NCBI RefSeq assembly: GCF_001757995.1
Contig: NZ_LXLV01000023.1
Span: forward strand, 1 to 64,000
Source: Bacillus mycoides
GTDB taxonomy: Bacteria; Bacillota; Bacilli; Bacillales; Bacillaceae_G
Length of the DNA: 64,000 nucleotides
Reading direction: 5' to 3'
The translations under genes and the position numbers were made by a program. The notes beneath the pieces were generated by a model. The model worked only from the letters and a program-made list of their open reading frames with translations, did no database searches and was not told where the DNA came from. Of the stretch, positions 1 through 9,563 are shown one piece after another; the stretch's first letter is position 1, and every line of letters starts with the position of its first letter.

Positions 1-44
1 AATTCTTCTGAATATGTAATAAATATTGAACCTTTTTTAGTCAT
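1..44 (-). CDS. 5' end of an unidentified gene running off the left edge
   Basis: On the minus strand an ATG at position 44 follows a strong Shine-Dalgarno GGAGGGG (52-58) and opens a frame reading MTKKGSIFITYSEE to the window edge. Only 14 codons are visible, so the product cannot be recognised. It lies downstream of, and in the same direction as, the BNR-repeat gene that ends at 145. Confidence 0.6.
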   Translation of the reverse strand, partial: MTKKGSIFITYSEE

Positions 45-144
45 GAAAAATCCCCTCCAAGTAATAGTGTAACATCCATGTATGTACATGGTCTTTTTAC
101 ACTGTCTACTTAAAGGGGATAATATCATAGGCAGTCTCTTTTTG

Positions 145-1218
145 TTAAGAATTAGTAACGAGTAACGCATGGGGATGCTGCGTTTTATATTCATCTTTCC
201 ACGGAATATTTAGTTGTTCCCACGTTTCGCCGCTATCTACAGATTGGAAGATGCCGTTGTTATTTAAAGTGTAAAATGTATGTGGCTCTGCTGGATTTGT
301 CGCAAACATCGAAATGACTGTACCGATTGCAGATGGTAGTCCTTGCTGTACTTGCTGGAAAGGAGTATCTTTCGTTTTTCTATAAATATAAGATTCATAA
401 GGAATACGGTGATGAGCGAGATCAGCACTCGGTGCGGCAGAAACGAGAATCGTATTACAATCAGCTGGATCGATAGCCATGCTGTATAAATAATGATGTT
501 CAAGTCCTTCACTACATGAGATCCAGCTGTTTCCACTGTTATAACTTTCAAGATATGCACGATCAGGTCCGCCCATAAACCCATCACCGCATGATGCATA
601 AAGGCGATTTGGGGCATCAGGGTGCATAAGTAACTGATGGGCGTCGATAGGAGCACCGAATTTTTTATCAATCCATGTATGCCCTTTATCGTTACTTTGA
701 ATAACAGCACCAGCTTCGATTGAAACGTGAATTGTACGTTGATTGTTTGGATCAACTGTAATCCAGCGCACGTGATGGGTAAAAGGTCTAGGCGGAAAGG
801 CCCACGTATAGGAAGATAATAATGATTTCATATTTTTAAGTTCAGTCCACGTTTCTCCGCCATTTTCTGAACGGAATAAAGCACTAGGTTCTGTGCCTGC
901 ATAAACGACGCCATATCCGTTAACTTGTTCATTAGAGCTTACCGTTATGGAAGTGATAGAAGAATGTAAAATGCCATCTTCTTTCGGGAAATCAAAATAA
1001 CGATAAGAGTCCCCAATTGGTCGCCATGAATCCCCACCATCATCGCTTAACCATAAACCTCGTCCAAATGTCCCGCAATATACACGATTCTTTTGAAATG
1101 GATCAACTGCAATACAGGTAGGTTGCATATTTTGTAAGTGATATGTGGTTTCATAGTTACCATGTTGTTCTTTTACTACAACAAGTTCACGTTCCATACA
1201 GAGGAATAATCTTTTCAA
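145..1218 (-). CDS. BNR/Asp-box repeat (sialidase-like beta-propeller) protein
   Basis: A 357-residue protein carrying at least five Asp-box motifs of the form S-x-D/N-x-G-x-x-W (SDDGGDSW, SENGGETW, SNDKGHTW, SYNSGNSW, SVDSGETW). These mark the turns of a six- or seven-bladed beta-propeller of the WD40/YVTN/BNR-like superfamily. There is no signal peptide, so it is probably cytoplasmic and its ligand is unknown. I chose the TTG at 1218 because AAGGAGGG lies 7 nt upstream of it. An ATG further in (1197) is too far from that site, and the longer open frame reaching 1392 lacks one. The divergent neighbour is the CDF transporter at 1409. The family is sometimes labelled glycosyl hydrolase, but I see no basis for an enzymatic claim. 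Confidence 0.8.
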   Translation of the reverse strand: MKRLFLCMERELVVVKEQHGNYETTYHLQNMQPTCIAVDPFQKNRVYCGTFGRGLWLSDDGGDSWRPIGDSYRYFDFPKEDGILHSSITSITVSSNEQVNGYGVVYAGTEPSALFRSENGGETWTELKNMKSLLSSYTWAFPPRPFTHHVRWITVDPNNQRTIHVSIEAGAVIQSNDKGHTWIDKKFGAPIDAHQLLMHPDAPNRLYASCGDGFMGGPDRAYLESYNSGNSWISCSEGLEHHYLYSMAIDPADCNTILVSAAPSADLAHHRIPYESYIYRKTKDTPFQQVQQGLPSAIGTVISMFATNPAEPHTFYTLNNNGIFQSVDSGETWEQLNIPWKDEYKTQHPHALLVTNS

Positions 1219-1408
1219 TTTAGTACCCTCCTTAAAATTTCTTTCAATAGTAAACAATATGAAAATAGAAAAGAAGTAGTCTTGTTTTTTGTTGAGAAAA
1301 AGGAATTGCTGAAAAAGTAGCGAAGGTTGTGTATAGAAGGAAGCGGGATAAAAATGGGGAATTTGTTGCATACTAACATACAGATATTGCACTTAAAGGA
1401 GTATAAGT

Positions 1409-2308
1409 ATGGGACATTCACATGATCACGGTCATTCAAAAAATAAAAAGGCGTTACTAATTGCCTTCCTATTAACGACAAGCTTTATGATTGCTGAAGT
1501 TATTGGCGGATTTGTAACGAATAGTTTAGCACTATTATCTGACGCGGGGCATATGTTAAGTGATGCAGTATCTCTCGCTTTAAGCTTACTTGCCTTCAAG
1601 CTTGGAGAGAAAACAGCAACGGCTGCAAAAACATACGGGTATAAGCGTGTCGAAATGTTAGCGGCATTATGTAACGGTGTCGTTCTTATTGTCATTTCAG
1701 TATACATTTTTATTGAAGCAATTCGTCGTTTTAAAGAGCCAGTGGAGATTGCTAGTAATGGGATGCTCATTATCGCTGTACTTGGTTTGCTTATTAATAT
1801 TCTATCCGCTTGGATATTAATGAGAGGCGGAGATGTGAAAGGTAATTTGAATTTAAGAAGTGCTTTTTTACATGTACTCGGTGATTTATTAGGTTCTGTA
1901 GGAGCGATAATTGCAGCACTGCTTATTAAATTTTTCGGATGGACTGCTGCAGATGCGATTGCTAGTATTCTTGTGTCAATTTTAGTCATTATAAGTGGAT
2001 GGCGTGTAACACGTGATACAGTTCACATATTAATGGAAGGTGCACCGCAGCACATAGATGCTGAAGAGGTGAAAAATACATTATTAAATATTACTATTGT
2101 AAAAGAAGTTCATGATTTACATATATGGTCTGTAACATCAGATTTTCAAGTACTAACTTGTCATCTTATTATCGAAGGTAATGAAACGCAAAGTGTATTG
2201 AAAGAAGCAACGGATGTATTAAAGGAAAAATTTCATGTAGAACATGTCACCATTCAAGTTGAAATAGAAGATGAATTTAACCATAGTGAGACAACTTGCA
2301 AAGTATGA
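1409..2308 (+). CDS. czcD: CDF family divalent cation efflux transporter (CzcD-like)
   Basis: A 299-residue membrane protein of the cation diffusion facilitator family, which exports Zn2+, Co2+ or Cd2+ in exchange for protons. The N-terminus is a histidine-rich loop (HSHDHGHSK). About six transmembrane segments follow, with LLSDAGHMLSD in TM2 (residues about 43-53) and HVLGDLLGS in TM5 supplying the H/D metal site. The C-terminal cytoplasmic ferredoxin-like domain (from about residue 210) contains HDLHIWSV. AAGGAG sits 8 nt before the ATG. Length and motifs fit B. subtilis CzcD. The exact metal cannot be told from sequence. Confidence 0.93.
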   Translation: MGHSHDHGHSKNKKALLIAFLLTTSFMIAEVIGGFVTNSLALLSDAGHMLSDAVSLALSLLAFKLGEKTATAAKTYGYKRVEMLAALCNGVVLIVISVYIFIEAIRRFKEPVEIASNGMLIIAVLGLLINILSAWILMRGGDVKGNLNLRSAFLHVLGDLLGSVGAIIAALLIKFFGWTAADAIASILVSILVIISGWRVTRDTVHILMEGAPQHIDAEEVKNTLLNITIVKEVHDLHIWSVTSDFQVLTCHLIIEGNETQSVLKEATDVLKEKFHVEHVTIQVEIEDEFNHSETTCKV

Positions 2309-2452
2309 AAGAAAAAAGGTATGAAAAAGTGTCATAACATTTTTCACGTGGCATACATATATATAATGTGGCCACAAATACTTTGTAAGGTAAATATTTC
2401 ATAAGGTTACTTTACTTATTAAGAATCATCTTTTATAATCAAAAGTGGTAAT

Positions 2453-2467
2453 TGATAAGGATTATCA
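2453..2467 (+). promoter_or_regulatory. Fur box
   Basis: TGATAAGGATTATCA is a 7-1-7 inverted repeat matching the Bacillus Fur consensus (TGATAATNATTATCA) at 14 of 15 positions. It lies 34 bp before the start of the FbpA-like gene, so iron starvation should derepress that gene. Confidence 0.85.
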
Positions 2468-2501
2468 TTTTCAATGATCGTAGAAAGGAGTTTTTTAAAA
2501 G

Positions 2502-2672
2502 ATGAGTAGTCAACTCCGTTTTGCTGTTGAAAATCGTAAGAGGCACTTAATTGATGAGTTAATTGGAGCAGGGGTGTTTAAAGTTCGTGATCAGCAATTA
2601 TACGAGCTTTCTTTAGAGGAATTGGAAAAAGAGTACGAGCATATTGAAGAATTTGCAGACATTCAGGCATAG
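2502..2672 (+). CDS. fbpA: Fur-regulated basic protein A family small protein
   Basis: A 56-residue protein with AAAGGAG upstream of the ATG. The sequence has the pattern of the FbpA family (Fur-regulated basic protein): a basic helix around NRKRHLIDELI, a short VFK-RDQQLYELS segment and an acidic tail EELEKEYEHI. In B. subtilis, FbpA, FbpB and FbpC act with the FsrA small RNA in the iron-sparing response; applying that role here is inference. This copy is solitary, directly behind a Fur box and followed by its own terminator. It looks like an independent iron-responsive unit rather than part of the czcD operon. Confidence 0.8.
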   Translation: MSSQLRFAVENRKRHLIDELIGAGVFKVRDQQLYELSLEELEKEYEHIEEFADIQA

Positions 2673-2690
2673 CCATATAGAGTAGTAAAG

Positions 2691-2729
2691 AAAGAGCATG
2701 TTACATAAAAGTGTAACATGCTCTTTTTT
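2691..2729 (+). terminator. Rho-independent terminator of fbpA
   Basis: Stem AAAGAGCATGTTACA pairs with TGTAACATGCTCTTT around a 6-nt loop, followed by a T-run. Confidence 0.9.
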
Positions 2730-2795
2730 GATTATAGAAAAATATTGTAGAGCGGTTGGTGTTAAAATGCTAGCAGGATTTTTAATTTGATTTTT

Positions 2796-2885
2796 TTAAG
2801 CTGCAGGTAATGCCGCAATCCATTCACCAGCACCTTGTATTGTAATAAATGATGTGTGTTCTTTTGGATAAGGGGAAATATAGTA
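2796..2885 (-). pseudogene. Possible 3' remnant of a decayed gene
   Basis: Between 2730 and 3165 there is no convincing gene. One stretch on the minus strand reads as 29 coding-like codons ending in FITIQGAGEWIAALPAA and a TAA, with a stop immediately upstream and no start codon or ribosome binding site. The composition (W, G, P, AA-rich) differs from the surrounding AT-rich spacer, which suggests the tail of a lost gene. I do not recognise the family. An AT-rich frame on the plus strand at 2849-3064 has no Shine-Dalgarno sequence and was not called. Confidence 0.3.
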
Positions 2886-3165
2886 CTACATATGAGCTGA
2901 GAACAGCAGTGGAAATTTTTGTTGTGGCAAATATTAAAAAGTTATTATTAGATAATTTTTTCAAAAGAAATAAAAATATAACATTTTTTATATTTTTCAT
3001 TGCGAAAAGCACAATCTACTTTTACAATAGAAAGGGTTGTGAATATATTATACTGAAAAAATAAATCGAAATAATATGAAAATTTTGTTTTGTCTTCGCA
3101 AATTGTATACTACATACACGTAAGACGACATACATCATGTTATCGACTTGTAAGGAGAGAAAAAA

Positions 3166-4569
3166 ATGAAAAGTGTAAGATTACCCTCGATGCTAGAAAT
3201 CATCATTCTTTTATTCCTATTTCTTGCTGTCGTCTTTTCCTTCCAAACGATTTTTGATCTCCCAATTCAATTAGCGCTATTTATTTCATGGTTTTTAGTT
3301 ATTGCGCTTGGATTAAGGTTAGGATTTCGTTATCAAGAATTGCAAGATGCAATTACAAAAGGGATTTCTAATGGATTAGAAGCAATTCTTATTTTAGTTG
3401 CAGTTGGAGCTTTAATTGGAACATGGATTGCTGGTGGGGTTGTACCTACATTAATTTATTATGGATTAGAATTCATTCACCCTAGCATATTCTTATTGGC
3501 AACTTTAATTATTTGTTCAATAACTTCTATTGCGACAGGAACATCATGGGGAACAGTTGGAACAGCTGGTATTGCTATGATGGCGATTGGTGAAGGGCTT
3601 GGATTACCACTGCCGCTTGTTGCAGGTGCAGTTCTTTCAGGAGCTTACTTTGGAGACAAATTATCACCACTTTCTGATAGCACAGTTCTTGCAGCTTCTA
3701 TGGCGAAAGTAGATGTTATTGCCCACGTTCGAGCTATGCTCGTATTAGACGTTCCGGCTTATATTATTACCAGCATTATGTTTACTGTTGCTGGTTGGAT
3801 GTATGGCGGAGATAATGTAGATTTAAATAGAGTAGAGTTTTTAAAAGAGGCTTTATTAAAGGAATTTGATATTAAAATATGGATGCTTGTTCCTGCTGTA
3901 ATGGTTATTGTGCTATTGGCGCTGAAGAAACCTTCTATGCCAACAATTGCTATGGGAGCTTTAATTGGTGCAATTTGGGCAACTCTTTTCCAAGGGATGC
4001 ACTTTGGAGAGGCAATTGGAACAGCATATAACGGATTCTCAATTCAATCTGGTGTCGAGTTTGTCGATAAGTTATTAAACCGTGGTGGAATTAACGGTAT
4101 GCTTGGTTCAGTAGCCGTTATTATTTTCGGCTTAGGTTTTGGTGGACTACTTGAAAAGCTAGGTGTTTTAAAAGTAATCGTATCAAAATTTGAGAAGAAA
4201 TTAAATTCTGCAGGTAATGTAACAGTGTCTACATTAATCGTGGCATTCTTAGCTAATATATTTGGTTGTGCGATGTACGTATCACTTATTTTAACACCGA
4301 AAATTATGGAAGATAGCTATGATAAATTAAAAATAGACCGCCGTGTATTAGCGCGTAACTCAGAAGTAGGTGGAACGTTAACTTCTGGTATGGTTCCGTG
4401 GTCGGATAATGGTATTTTTATGGCTGGTATTTTAGGTGTAGCAACGTTCTCATACGTTCCGTTTATGTGGTTAAGCTTTGTTTCATTAATTTTGGCAGTT
4501 ATTTACGGATATACAGGAAAATTCATTTGGTATGTAGATGACGTTGAAAAAGGAAAGCAAGCATCATAA
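3166..4569 (+). CDS. nhaC: Na+/H+ antiporter of the NhaC family
   Basis: A 467-residue integral membrane protein with about eleven hydrophobic segments. Family marks are TGTSWGTVGTAG (residues about 125-136), the re-entrant motif GDKLSPLSDSTVL (about 164-176), and GTLTSGMVPWSDNG near residue 410. All are typical of NhaC, which exchanges cytoplasmic Na+ (sometimes with malate/lactate-coupled substrates in the wider NhaC superfamily) for external H+. GGAGAG precedes the ATG and a strong terminator follows, so it is monocistronic. The true substrate could differ within the NhaC superfamily, whose members also include arginine and malate transporters. Confidence 0.88.
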   Translation: MKSVRLPSMLEIIILLFLFLAVVFSFQTIFDLPIQLALFISWFLVIALGLRLGFRYQELQDAITKGISNGLEAILILVAVGALIGTWIAGGVVPTLIYYGLEFIHPSIFLLATLIICSITSIATGTSWGTVGTAGIAMMAIGEGLGLPLPLVAGAVLSGAYFGDKLSPLSDSTVLAASMAKVDVIAHVRAMLVLDVPAYIITSIMFTVAGWMYGGDNVDLNRVEFLKEALLKEFDIKIWMLVPAVMVIVLLALKKPSMPTIAMGALIGAIWATLFQGMHFGEAIGTAYNGFSIQSGVEFVDKLLNRGGINGMLGSVAVIIFGLGFGGLLEKLGVLKVIVSKFEKKLNSAGNVTVSTLIVAFLANIFGCAMYVSLILTPKIMEDSYDKLKIDRRVLARNSEVGGTLTSGMVPWSDNGIFMAGILGVATFSYVPFMWLSFVSLILAVIYGYTGKFIWYVDDVEKGKQAS

Positions 4570-4570
4570 A

Positions 4571-4608
4571 AAAATACCTTCTGCGATGGCGGAAGGTATT
4601 TTTTTTAT
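4571..4608 (+). terminator. Terminator of nhaC
   Basis: AATACCTTC and GAAGGTATT form a hairpin followed by eight T residues. Confidence 0.9.
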
Positions 4609-4693
4609 ATATACGAGTGAGAATTCTTATCATTTGGATGAAAGTCTGTTAAAATGAGAAATGTAGGTATTTTATTTTCAAGGGGATGAAAAA

Positions 4694-6082
4694 ATGGAGT
4701 ACAGAATTGAAAGAGATACATTAGGAGAAATGAAAGTTCCAGCTGATAAATTATGGGCAGCACAAACACAGCGTAGTAAGGAAAACTTTCCGATTGGAAC
4801 AGAGCATATGCCGCTTGAAATTGTAAAAGCATTTGCGATTTTAAAGAAGAGTGCAGCGATTAGCAATCAAAAATTAGGAAAGTTATCAGAAGAAAAAGCA
4901 CAAGCAATTGTGGAAGCTGCTGATGAAGTTATCACAGAAAAATGGAATGAACATTTTCCGCTTGTCGTATGGCAAACAGGTAGTGGTACACAATCGAATA
5001 TGAATGTAAATGAAGTAATTGCAAACCGCGGTAATCAAATTTTGAAAGAAAAGGGATCTGACGTTCATATTCATCCGAATGATGACGTGAACATGTCTCA
5101 AAGTTCAAATGATACGTTCCCAACAGCACTTCATGTAGCGTGTGTAATTGCGGTAGAAAATCATGTATTGCCAGCTATTACGAAATTAAAAGAAACATTA
5201 GCAGAAAAAGTAACTGCATTTGAACATATTATTAAAATCGGTCGTACACATTTACAAGATGCAACACCGTTAACGTTAGGACAAGAAATTAGCGGATGGC
5301 ACCGTATGCTTGAAAAAACAGAGCGTATGATTGCAGATAGCAATACATATATGAAAGAATTAGCAATTGGTGGTACTGCGGTTGGAACTGGAATTAATGC
5401 GCACCCTAAATTTGGTGAGATGGTAGCAGAAGAAATTAGTCTGTTTACAGGTAAACAATTTGTTTCTGCACCAAATAAATTCCATGCGTTAACGAGCCAT
5501 GATGAAGTTGTATTTGCACACGGAGCATTAAAAGCATTAGCTGCGGATTTAATGAAGATAGCTAACGATGTGCGCTGGCTTGCAAGTGGTCCGCGTAGTG
5601 GTCTTGGAGAAATTATTATTCCTGCAAATGAACCAGGAAGCTCTATTATGCCAGGGAAAGTAAATCCAACGCAAAGCGAAGCACTAACAATGGTTGTAGC
5701 ACAAGTTATGGGGAATGACACAACAATCGGATTTGCTGCGAGCCAAGGTAATTTTGAGCTAAACGTATTCAAACCAGTTATTGCTTACAACTTCCTGCAA
5801 TCTGCTCACTTATTAGCTGATGCAACCGTTTCATTTAATGATAAATGTGCAGTTGGTATTGAAGCAGATGAAGAAGTAATTAATGAAAATGTAAATCGTT
5901 CATTAATGCTTGTAACAGCGCTAAACCCACATATCGGGTATGAAAATGCCGCGAAAATTGCGAAGCATGCCCATAAAGAAGGGTTAACTTTAAAAGAAGC
6001 AGCATTGCAATCGGGATTACTAACAGAAGAGCAATTTGATGAAATTGTAGACCCGAAAAAAATGATTGCTCCGAAAGAATAA
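4694..6082 (+). CDS. fumC: Class II fumarate hydratase
   Basis: A 462-residue enzyme of the fumarase/aspartase superfamily that hydrates fumarate to malate in the TCA cycle. It is a cytoplasmic homotetramer with no iron-sulphur cluster. Visible marks are [13 protein letters not shown] (about residues 98-110), [10 protein letters not shown] (about 185-194), the mobile loop [15 protein letters not shown] (about 316-330) and the C-terminal [16 protein letters not shown] lies upstream of the ATG, and the length matches the family. Fumarase rather than aspartase is favoured by HPNDDVN and GTAVGTGIN and by the presence of a separate, clear aspartase at 40653. Confidence 0.96.
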   Translation: MEYRIERDTLGEMKVPADKLWAAQTQRSKENFPIGTEHMPLEIVKAFAILKKSAAISNQKLGKLSEEKAQAIVEAADEVITEKWNEHFPLVVWQTGSGTQSNMNVNEVIANRGNQILKEKGSDVHIHPNDDVNMSQSSNDTFPTALHVACVIAVENHVLPAITKLKETLAEKVTAFEHIIKIGRTHLQDATPLTLGQEISGWHRMLEKTERMIADSNTYMKELAIGGTAVGTGINAHPKFGEMVAEEISLFTGKQFVSAPNKFHALTSHDEVVFAHGALKALAADLMKIANDVRWLASGPRSGLGEIIIPANEPGSSIMPGKVNPTQSEALTMVVAQVMGNDTTIGFAASQGNFELNVFKPVIAYNFLQSAHLLADATVSFNDKCAVGIEADEEVINENVNRSLMLVTALNPHIGYENAAKIAKHAHKEGLTLKEAALQSGLLTEEQFDEIVDPKKMIAPKE

Positions 6083-6090
6083 TAGAAGAG

Positions 6091-6125
6091 GCCAAGGTTC
6101 TTACTTTAGAATCTTGGCTTTTTTA
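6091..6125. terminator. Bidirectional terminator between fumC and the FAD oxidase remnant
   Basis: GCCAAGGTTC pairs with GAATCTTGGC, with a T-run on the plus side. It lies between two convergent genes. Confidence 0.8.
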
Positions 6126-6132
6126 TTGCATA

Positions 6133-7465
6133 TTAATTTTTAATTCCTTGTAGAAAAGTAAATACACATAAAGGGTCATATTTTTTATTGATTTTTCTTA
6201 ATTTGTTCGCGTGTGTCCCGTAATAAGCGTTCATATAATCTTTCAAATTGCTGTATGGGAAATTGACGAATGAGCCTTCTGTTATGGATTCTATATAGTC
6301 AAATCGTTTTTCTAACCATTGGGAATTATCCTTTTTAAAAATCGGATCTTCCCATATAGTTTGGATGCCTAGAATATAATGTGAATCGCGGTAATAAAAA
6401 GCGGTCGCATCTTTATCTACATCCTGAATTTTCCCTCCAAGGGGATAGAGACTTATTGCTGCAAAAATACTGCCGGAAGCCTTATCTTTAAGAAGACTAA
6501 TAATCTTATCGATTTCTTCTTCGTTATACTGTCTCTGAACGAACCGGCCTGTAGATTTAAATTGTTCAGACGGTGGATATGAAGATTGTACAATGGTCAT
6601 TGCTTCAAGAAAATCGATATATTGTAAATTCATCTTCACACCGTTTATATGGAGTAAATCTTGTAAAATGAATGCTGAGTCTTCAGGGGTACCGTAATAC
6701 AAACCTCGTCCAAATATTGCTAGTCCTTCCTCGGCGGAGTTGTATACGCTTGCGCCGATTGTCATTTTACTATTCAAATTTACTAACCATTTTTGCCATG
6801 TATGAAGAAATTTCTTTTGGATGTCTACTGAAGTGTTAGGCCAATATAGTTCAACTAAAGTAACTTTATCAACTTTTGGAGGAAGCTTAAAAGTTAGTGA
6901 AACGACGATACCAAAGTTTCCACCACCTGCCCCGCGACAAGCCCAAAATAAATCTTTATGGCAAGTTTCATTAGCTGTAATTATTTTACCTTAACTCTAT
7001 TAAATTGTCGTAACCAAGGCCGAAATACCTACTAGAATAGCCCCAACCGCCGCCTAAAGTGTATCCACTTACTCCAACAGTTGGACAAGTTCCTCCTGGA
7101 AATGGATAACCTTTTGAAGAGATAAAGTCATAGATTTGTTTGTTTTGAGCACCACCTTGAATTACTAATGTGTTTTTATGTTCATTAAGCTGCATAGAGT
7201 TCATTTTACTTATATCAATTACGAGGACGTTGTTTCCGACAGAATATCCTTCGTAATGGTGTCCACCAGAACGAATGCGAATAGTAATTTCATTTTTTCT
7301 TGCCCAAATAATTGCATTACTAACATCCCATTTCGTAAAACAATAAATGATAGATAAGGGAAACTTTTGAATAGCCCGATTCCATTCTTGTCTAGCTTCT
7401 TCATACTCACAATCATATCTTGTAATAATTTCACTTGTTAATCCTTCATAACTTAACTCATACAT
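6133..7465 (-). pseudogene. FAD-binding oxidoreductase (berberine-bridge-enzyme type), frameshifted
   Basis: The minus strand encodes a protein of about 445 residues in two frames. The first part (7465 to 6986) holds the FAD-binding FAD_binding_4 (PCMH) fold with IRSGGHHYEGYS, where the His covalently binds FAD, and GGTCPTVGVSGYTLGGG. It runs into a TAA just after GYDNLIELR. The next frame resumes at KIITANETCHKDLFWACRGAGGGNFG and continues open to 6133, ending with the BBE-type C-terminus NYYGTHANKL-like segment (NAYYGTHANKLRKI). Homologues have a few extra codons (the equivalent of M-x-D-x-x-G) between LR and KIIT, so a short out-of-frame deletion near 6986-6995 is the likely lesion. The start is the ATG at 7465, with AAAGGTG 6 nt upstream. 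Confidence 0.85.
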
Positions 7466-7565
7466 AATAAGCACCTTTCATTCATTTTGTGTAGTAGTTT
7501 GTTTTTCTAGAAATAGTGTATGTTCGTATCGTTTGTTTGTGATGGAGGGGTAGTATCTTTATGTA

Positions 7566-7599
7566 ATAAAAAATAGACTAACTATTGAGTAGTTAGTCT
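7566..7599 (-). terminator. Minus-strand terminator downstream of the PH-domain gene
   Basis: AGACTAACTA pairs with TAGTTAGTCT, and the minus-strand transcript then runs into a T-run (7569-7574). A second hairpin (7669-7683 with 7695-7709, AATAGCACCTCAAA and complement) overlaps the end of the upstream gene. Confidence 0.75.
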
Positions 7600-7687
7600 G
7601 AGGGGAGAATAACTATGTAAACGGCGGTTTTGCTTGGGGAGGATATTCAATTCTTATATAGTTATCCTAATAGCACCTCAAACAAAA

Positions 7688-8110
7688 TTATTCATTTGAG
7701 GTGCTATTGATTATTTTCACATTTGGCCAGTTTTCTTTTAAGAGTGAAATAAATTTTTCCTCTTCCTGTGGTACAAAAGTTGTTACTGAATCAAATAAAT
7801 TATAATGAATTTCTAATTGCTGTCTTGTCCATTTTTCTGAATGAAGTTTTTTGCCTGTGTATTTTATGTGGCGTAAATCTTTAAATGGAATTTCCGTTTG
7901 GAGTATGAAACCATGTTTCACAACAAGAGACGATTCCGTTATTTTGTAATGAGAAAAATAGAAAGAAGAAAGATTCACGATGTTTAGGAGCATCATGAAA
8001 GTGAAAAAAATAGAATTCTCATTTTGTAAGAATAGTGAAATGAAAAAAATAATTATAAATAATGTAATGAAAATGACGTGAAATGGATTTTTTTTCGCTT
8101 TAAATTTCAA
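7688..8110 (-). CDS. Small membrane protein with bacterial PH-like domain
   Basis: A 140-residue protein with two N-terminal transmembrane segments (about residues 9-30 and 36-55) followed by a soluble part around ITESSLVVKHGFILQTEIP and RHIKYTGKKLHSEKWTRQQLEI. This is the usual layout of small YdbS/bPH-type proteins that carry a pleckstrin-like domain on the cytoplasmic side. The TTG at 8110 is chosen because GAGGTG sits 6 nt before it; a GTG at 8119 would overlap that site. The function is not known. Family assignment rests on layout and hydrophobic pattern only. Confidence 0.6.
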   Translation of the reverse strand: MKFKAKKNPFHVIFITLFIIIFFISLFLQNENSIFFTFMMLLNIVNLSSFYFSHYKITESSLVVKHGFILQTEIPFKDLRHIKYTGKKLHSEKWTRQQLEIHYNLFDSVTTFVPQEEEKFISLLKENWPNVKIINSTSNE

Positions 8111-8274
8111 GTTAGTCACCTCGGTATACGTGTTCTTTAAATAAATTAAATCACAACATCGTAATAAACCGAAAGAATATGCAACATTACATATTTTTGT
8201 GTGTCATTATTCGTGTAAACTTTTTTTGATGGGGTAAATTTAAATGAAGTTTTTCAAAAGTGGAGTTGCATAAA

Positions 8275-8436
8275 ATGATTTGCAGAAAAAGCATTAAAGT
8301 AATAGTCCTAATTAATTGTATGATGATGATTAGTGGTTGTTCAAATAGATTCGTTGAGGATGGAAATCGAAAACATGTATTTGTACAAGCAAGTAAAGTT
8401 TTAGTAGAGGTTGTTTATAAAATATATAAAAGGTAA
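8275..8436 (+). CDS. Small putative lipoprotein
   Basis: A 53-residue open frame starting MICRKSIKVIVLINCMMM, with a lipobox ISGC (Cys22) after a hydrophobic stretch and a short basic tail ending VVYKIYKR. A weak GTGGAG lies about 11 nt upstream and a strong terminator follows directly at the stop codon, which supports a real small gene. The mature peptide would be only about 32 residues, anchored at the outer face of the membrane. No family is recognised. Confidence 0.55.
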   Translation: MICRKSIKVIVLINCMMMISGCSNRFVEDGNRKHVFVQASKVLVEVVYKIYKR

Positions 8437-8468
8437 AAGGTGTTTCCATATATGGAAACACCTTTTTT
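8436..8468 (+). terminator. Terminator of the small lipoprotein gene
   Basis: AAAAGGTGTTTCCATA pairs with TATGGAAACACCTTTT, then T-run. A near-identical hairpin ends the glucosaminidase gene at 60964. Confidence 0.9.
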
Positions 8469-8736
8469 GTAGTTAAAATTGAATGCTGGAAGGATCTTGA
8501 ATAGTAGTCATGTTTTGTTTCACATCCCATAATAATTAGTTTGTTAAAATACATTCGCTTTTCGGTGTGATAAGTCCTATTTATTATATTTAGACAAACA
8601 TTTTTATAAAGGTTTATAAAATAGGTAAACGAAACATTGAAATGTTTGCTTTATTTATGTTAAGATGGTGAGGTCATAATAAACGAAAATATAATTTGTT
8701 TGTATTTAAAATAAACTTTTTGGAGGAATGTTTAGT

Positions 8737-9501
8737 ATGAGTGATATTTCAGAGAAGTTTTGGGATGCGTCGGTAGAGGAATTAAAGAAAGGGTATGTAT
8801 TTGACGAGGCAGCAGAGGAGTATATTTGTTTAGCTTGTGGAGAAACGTTTATTAAAGGGGTTATTTATCAAGAAAATCAAGTTTTGTATGAAGCAGAGAA
8901 GTTTGTACAGTTGCATATTCAAAATGAACATACGTCTATGTTTGAATATTTATTAAATCTTGATAAGAAGTTTACAGGTTTAACTGATTTGCAAAAGAAA
9001 ATGGTTCAGTTTTTCCATATGGGACTTAACGATAAAGAGATTGTAAAAGAAATGGATGGCGGGAGCACGTCGACGATTCGCAATCATCGATTTACATTAC
9101 GAGAGAAAATGAAGCAAGCGAAAGTATTTTTAGCGTTAATGGAATTGTCAGAAGAAAAATCCAAAGTTCAAACTAAATTTGTACCGATTCATAGAACAGC
9201 TACGATGGTGGATGATCGATACAATATTACAGAGGAAGAAAATGCTGAAGTTTTAACAGCGCATTTTACAGAAGGTTTGGATGGACCGCTTTCTAAATTT
9301 CCGAAAAAGCAAAAGCGTAAATTAATTATATTGCGTCATTTAGTGAAGAAATTTGATAGCAATGAAAAGTATACGGAAAAAGAAGTAAATACAGTTTTAG
9401 AAAATGTATATCCGGATTTTGTAACTTTAAGAAGATATTTAATCGAGTATGGTTTTTTAGATAGAACAGCTGATGGAAGCCAATATTGGGTGAAGTTATA
9501 A
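8737..9501 (+). CDS. DUF2087 domain regulator with LuxR-like HTH
   Basis: A 254-residue protein in three parts. The N-terminal part carries a CLACGETF knuckle (C-x-x-C, about residues 28-35) with a later H-IQNEH that may complete a zinc site. The middle part (about 88-135) resembles a LuxR-type helix-turn-helix (LTDLQKKMVQFFHMGLNDKE, then STSTIRNHRFTLREKM). The C-terminal part (about 190-254) is a DUF2087 domain with KFPKKQKRKLIIL and TLRRYLIEYGFLDR. It is likely a cytoplasmic transcription regulator. The ATG at 8737 has GGAGG 10 nt upstream; an ATG at 8728 abuts the SD and is unlikely. Confidence 0.8.
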   Translation: MSDISEKFWDASVEELKKGYVFDEAAEEYICLACGETFIKGVIYQENQVLYEAEKFVQLHIQNEHTSMFEYLLNLDKKFTGLTDLQKKMVQFFHMGLNDKEIVKEMDGGSTSTIRNHRFTLREKMKQAKVFLALMELSEEKSKVQTKFVPIHRTATMVDDRYNITEEENAEVLTAHFTEGLDGPLSKFPKKQKRKLIILRHLVKKFDSNEKYTEKEVNTVLENVYPDFVTLRRYLIEYGFLDRTADGSQYWVKL

Positions 9502-9563
9502 GTGCTAAGCAAAGAAAATGAATAGAAGCACAGAATAAAAACAACTATACAAAGAGATAGGGA

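Noticed and set aside
2849-3064. Open frame of 71 codons on the plus strand
   Set aside because: AT-rich, Phe/Lys/Ile-heavy product, no Shine-Dalgarno, and it overlaps a minus-strand gene scar.
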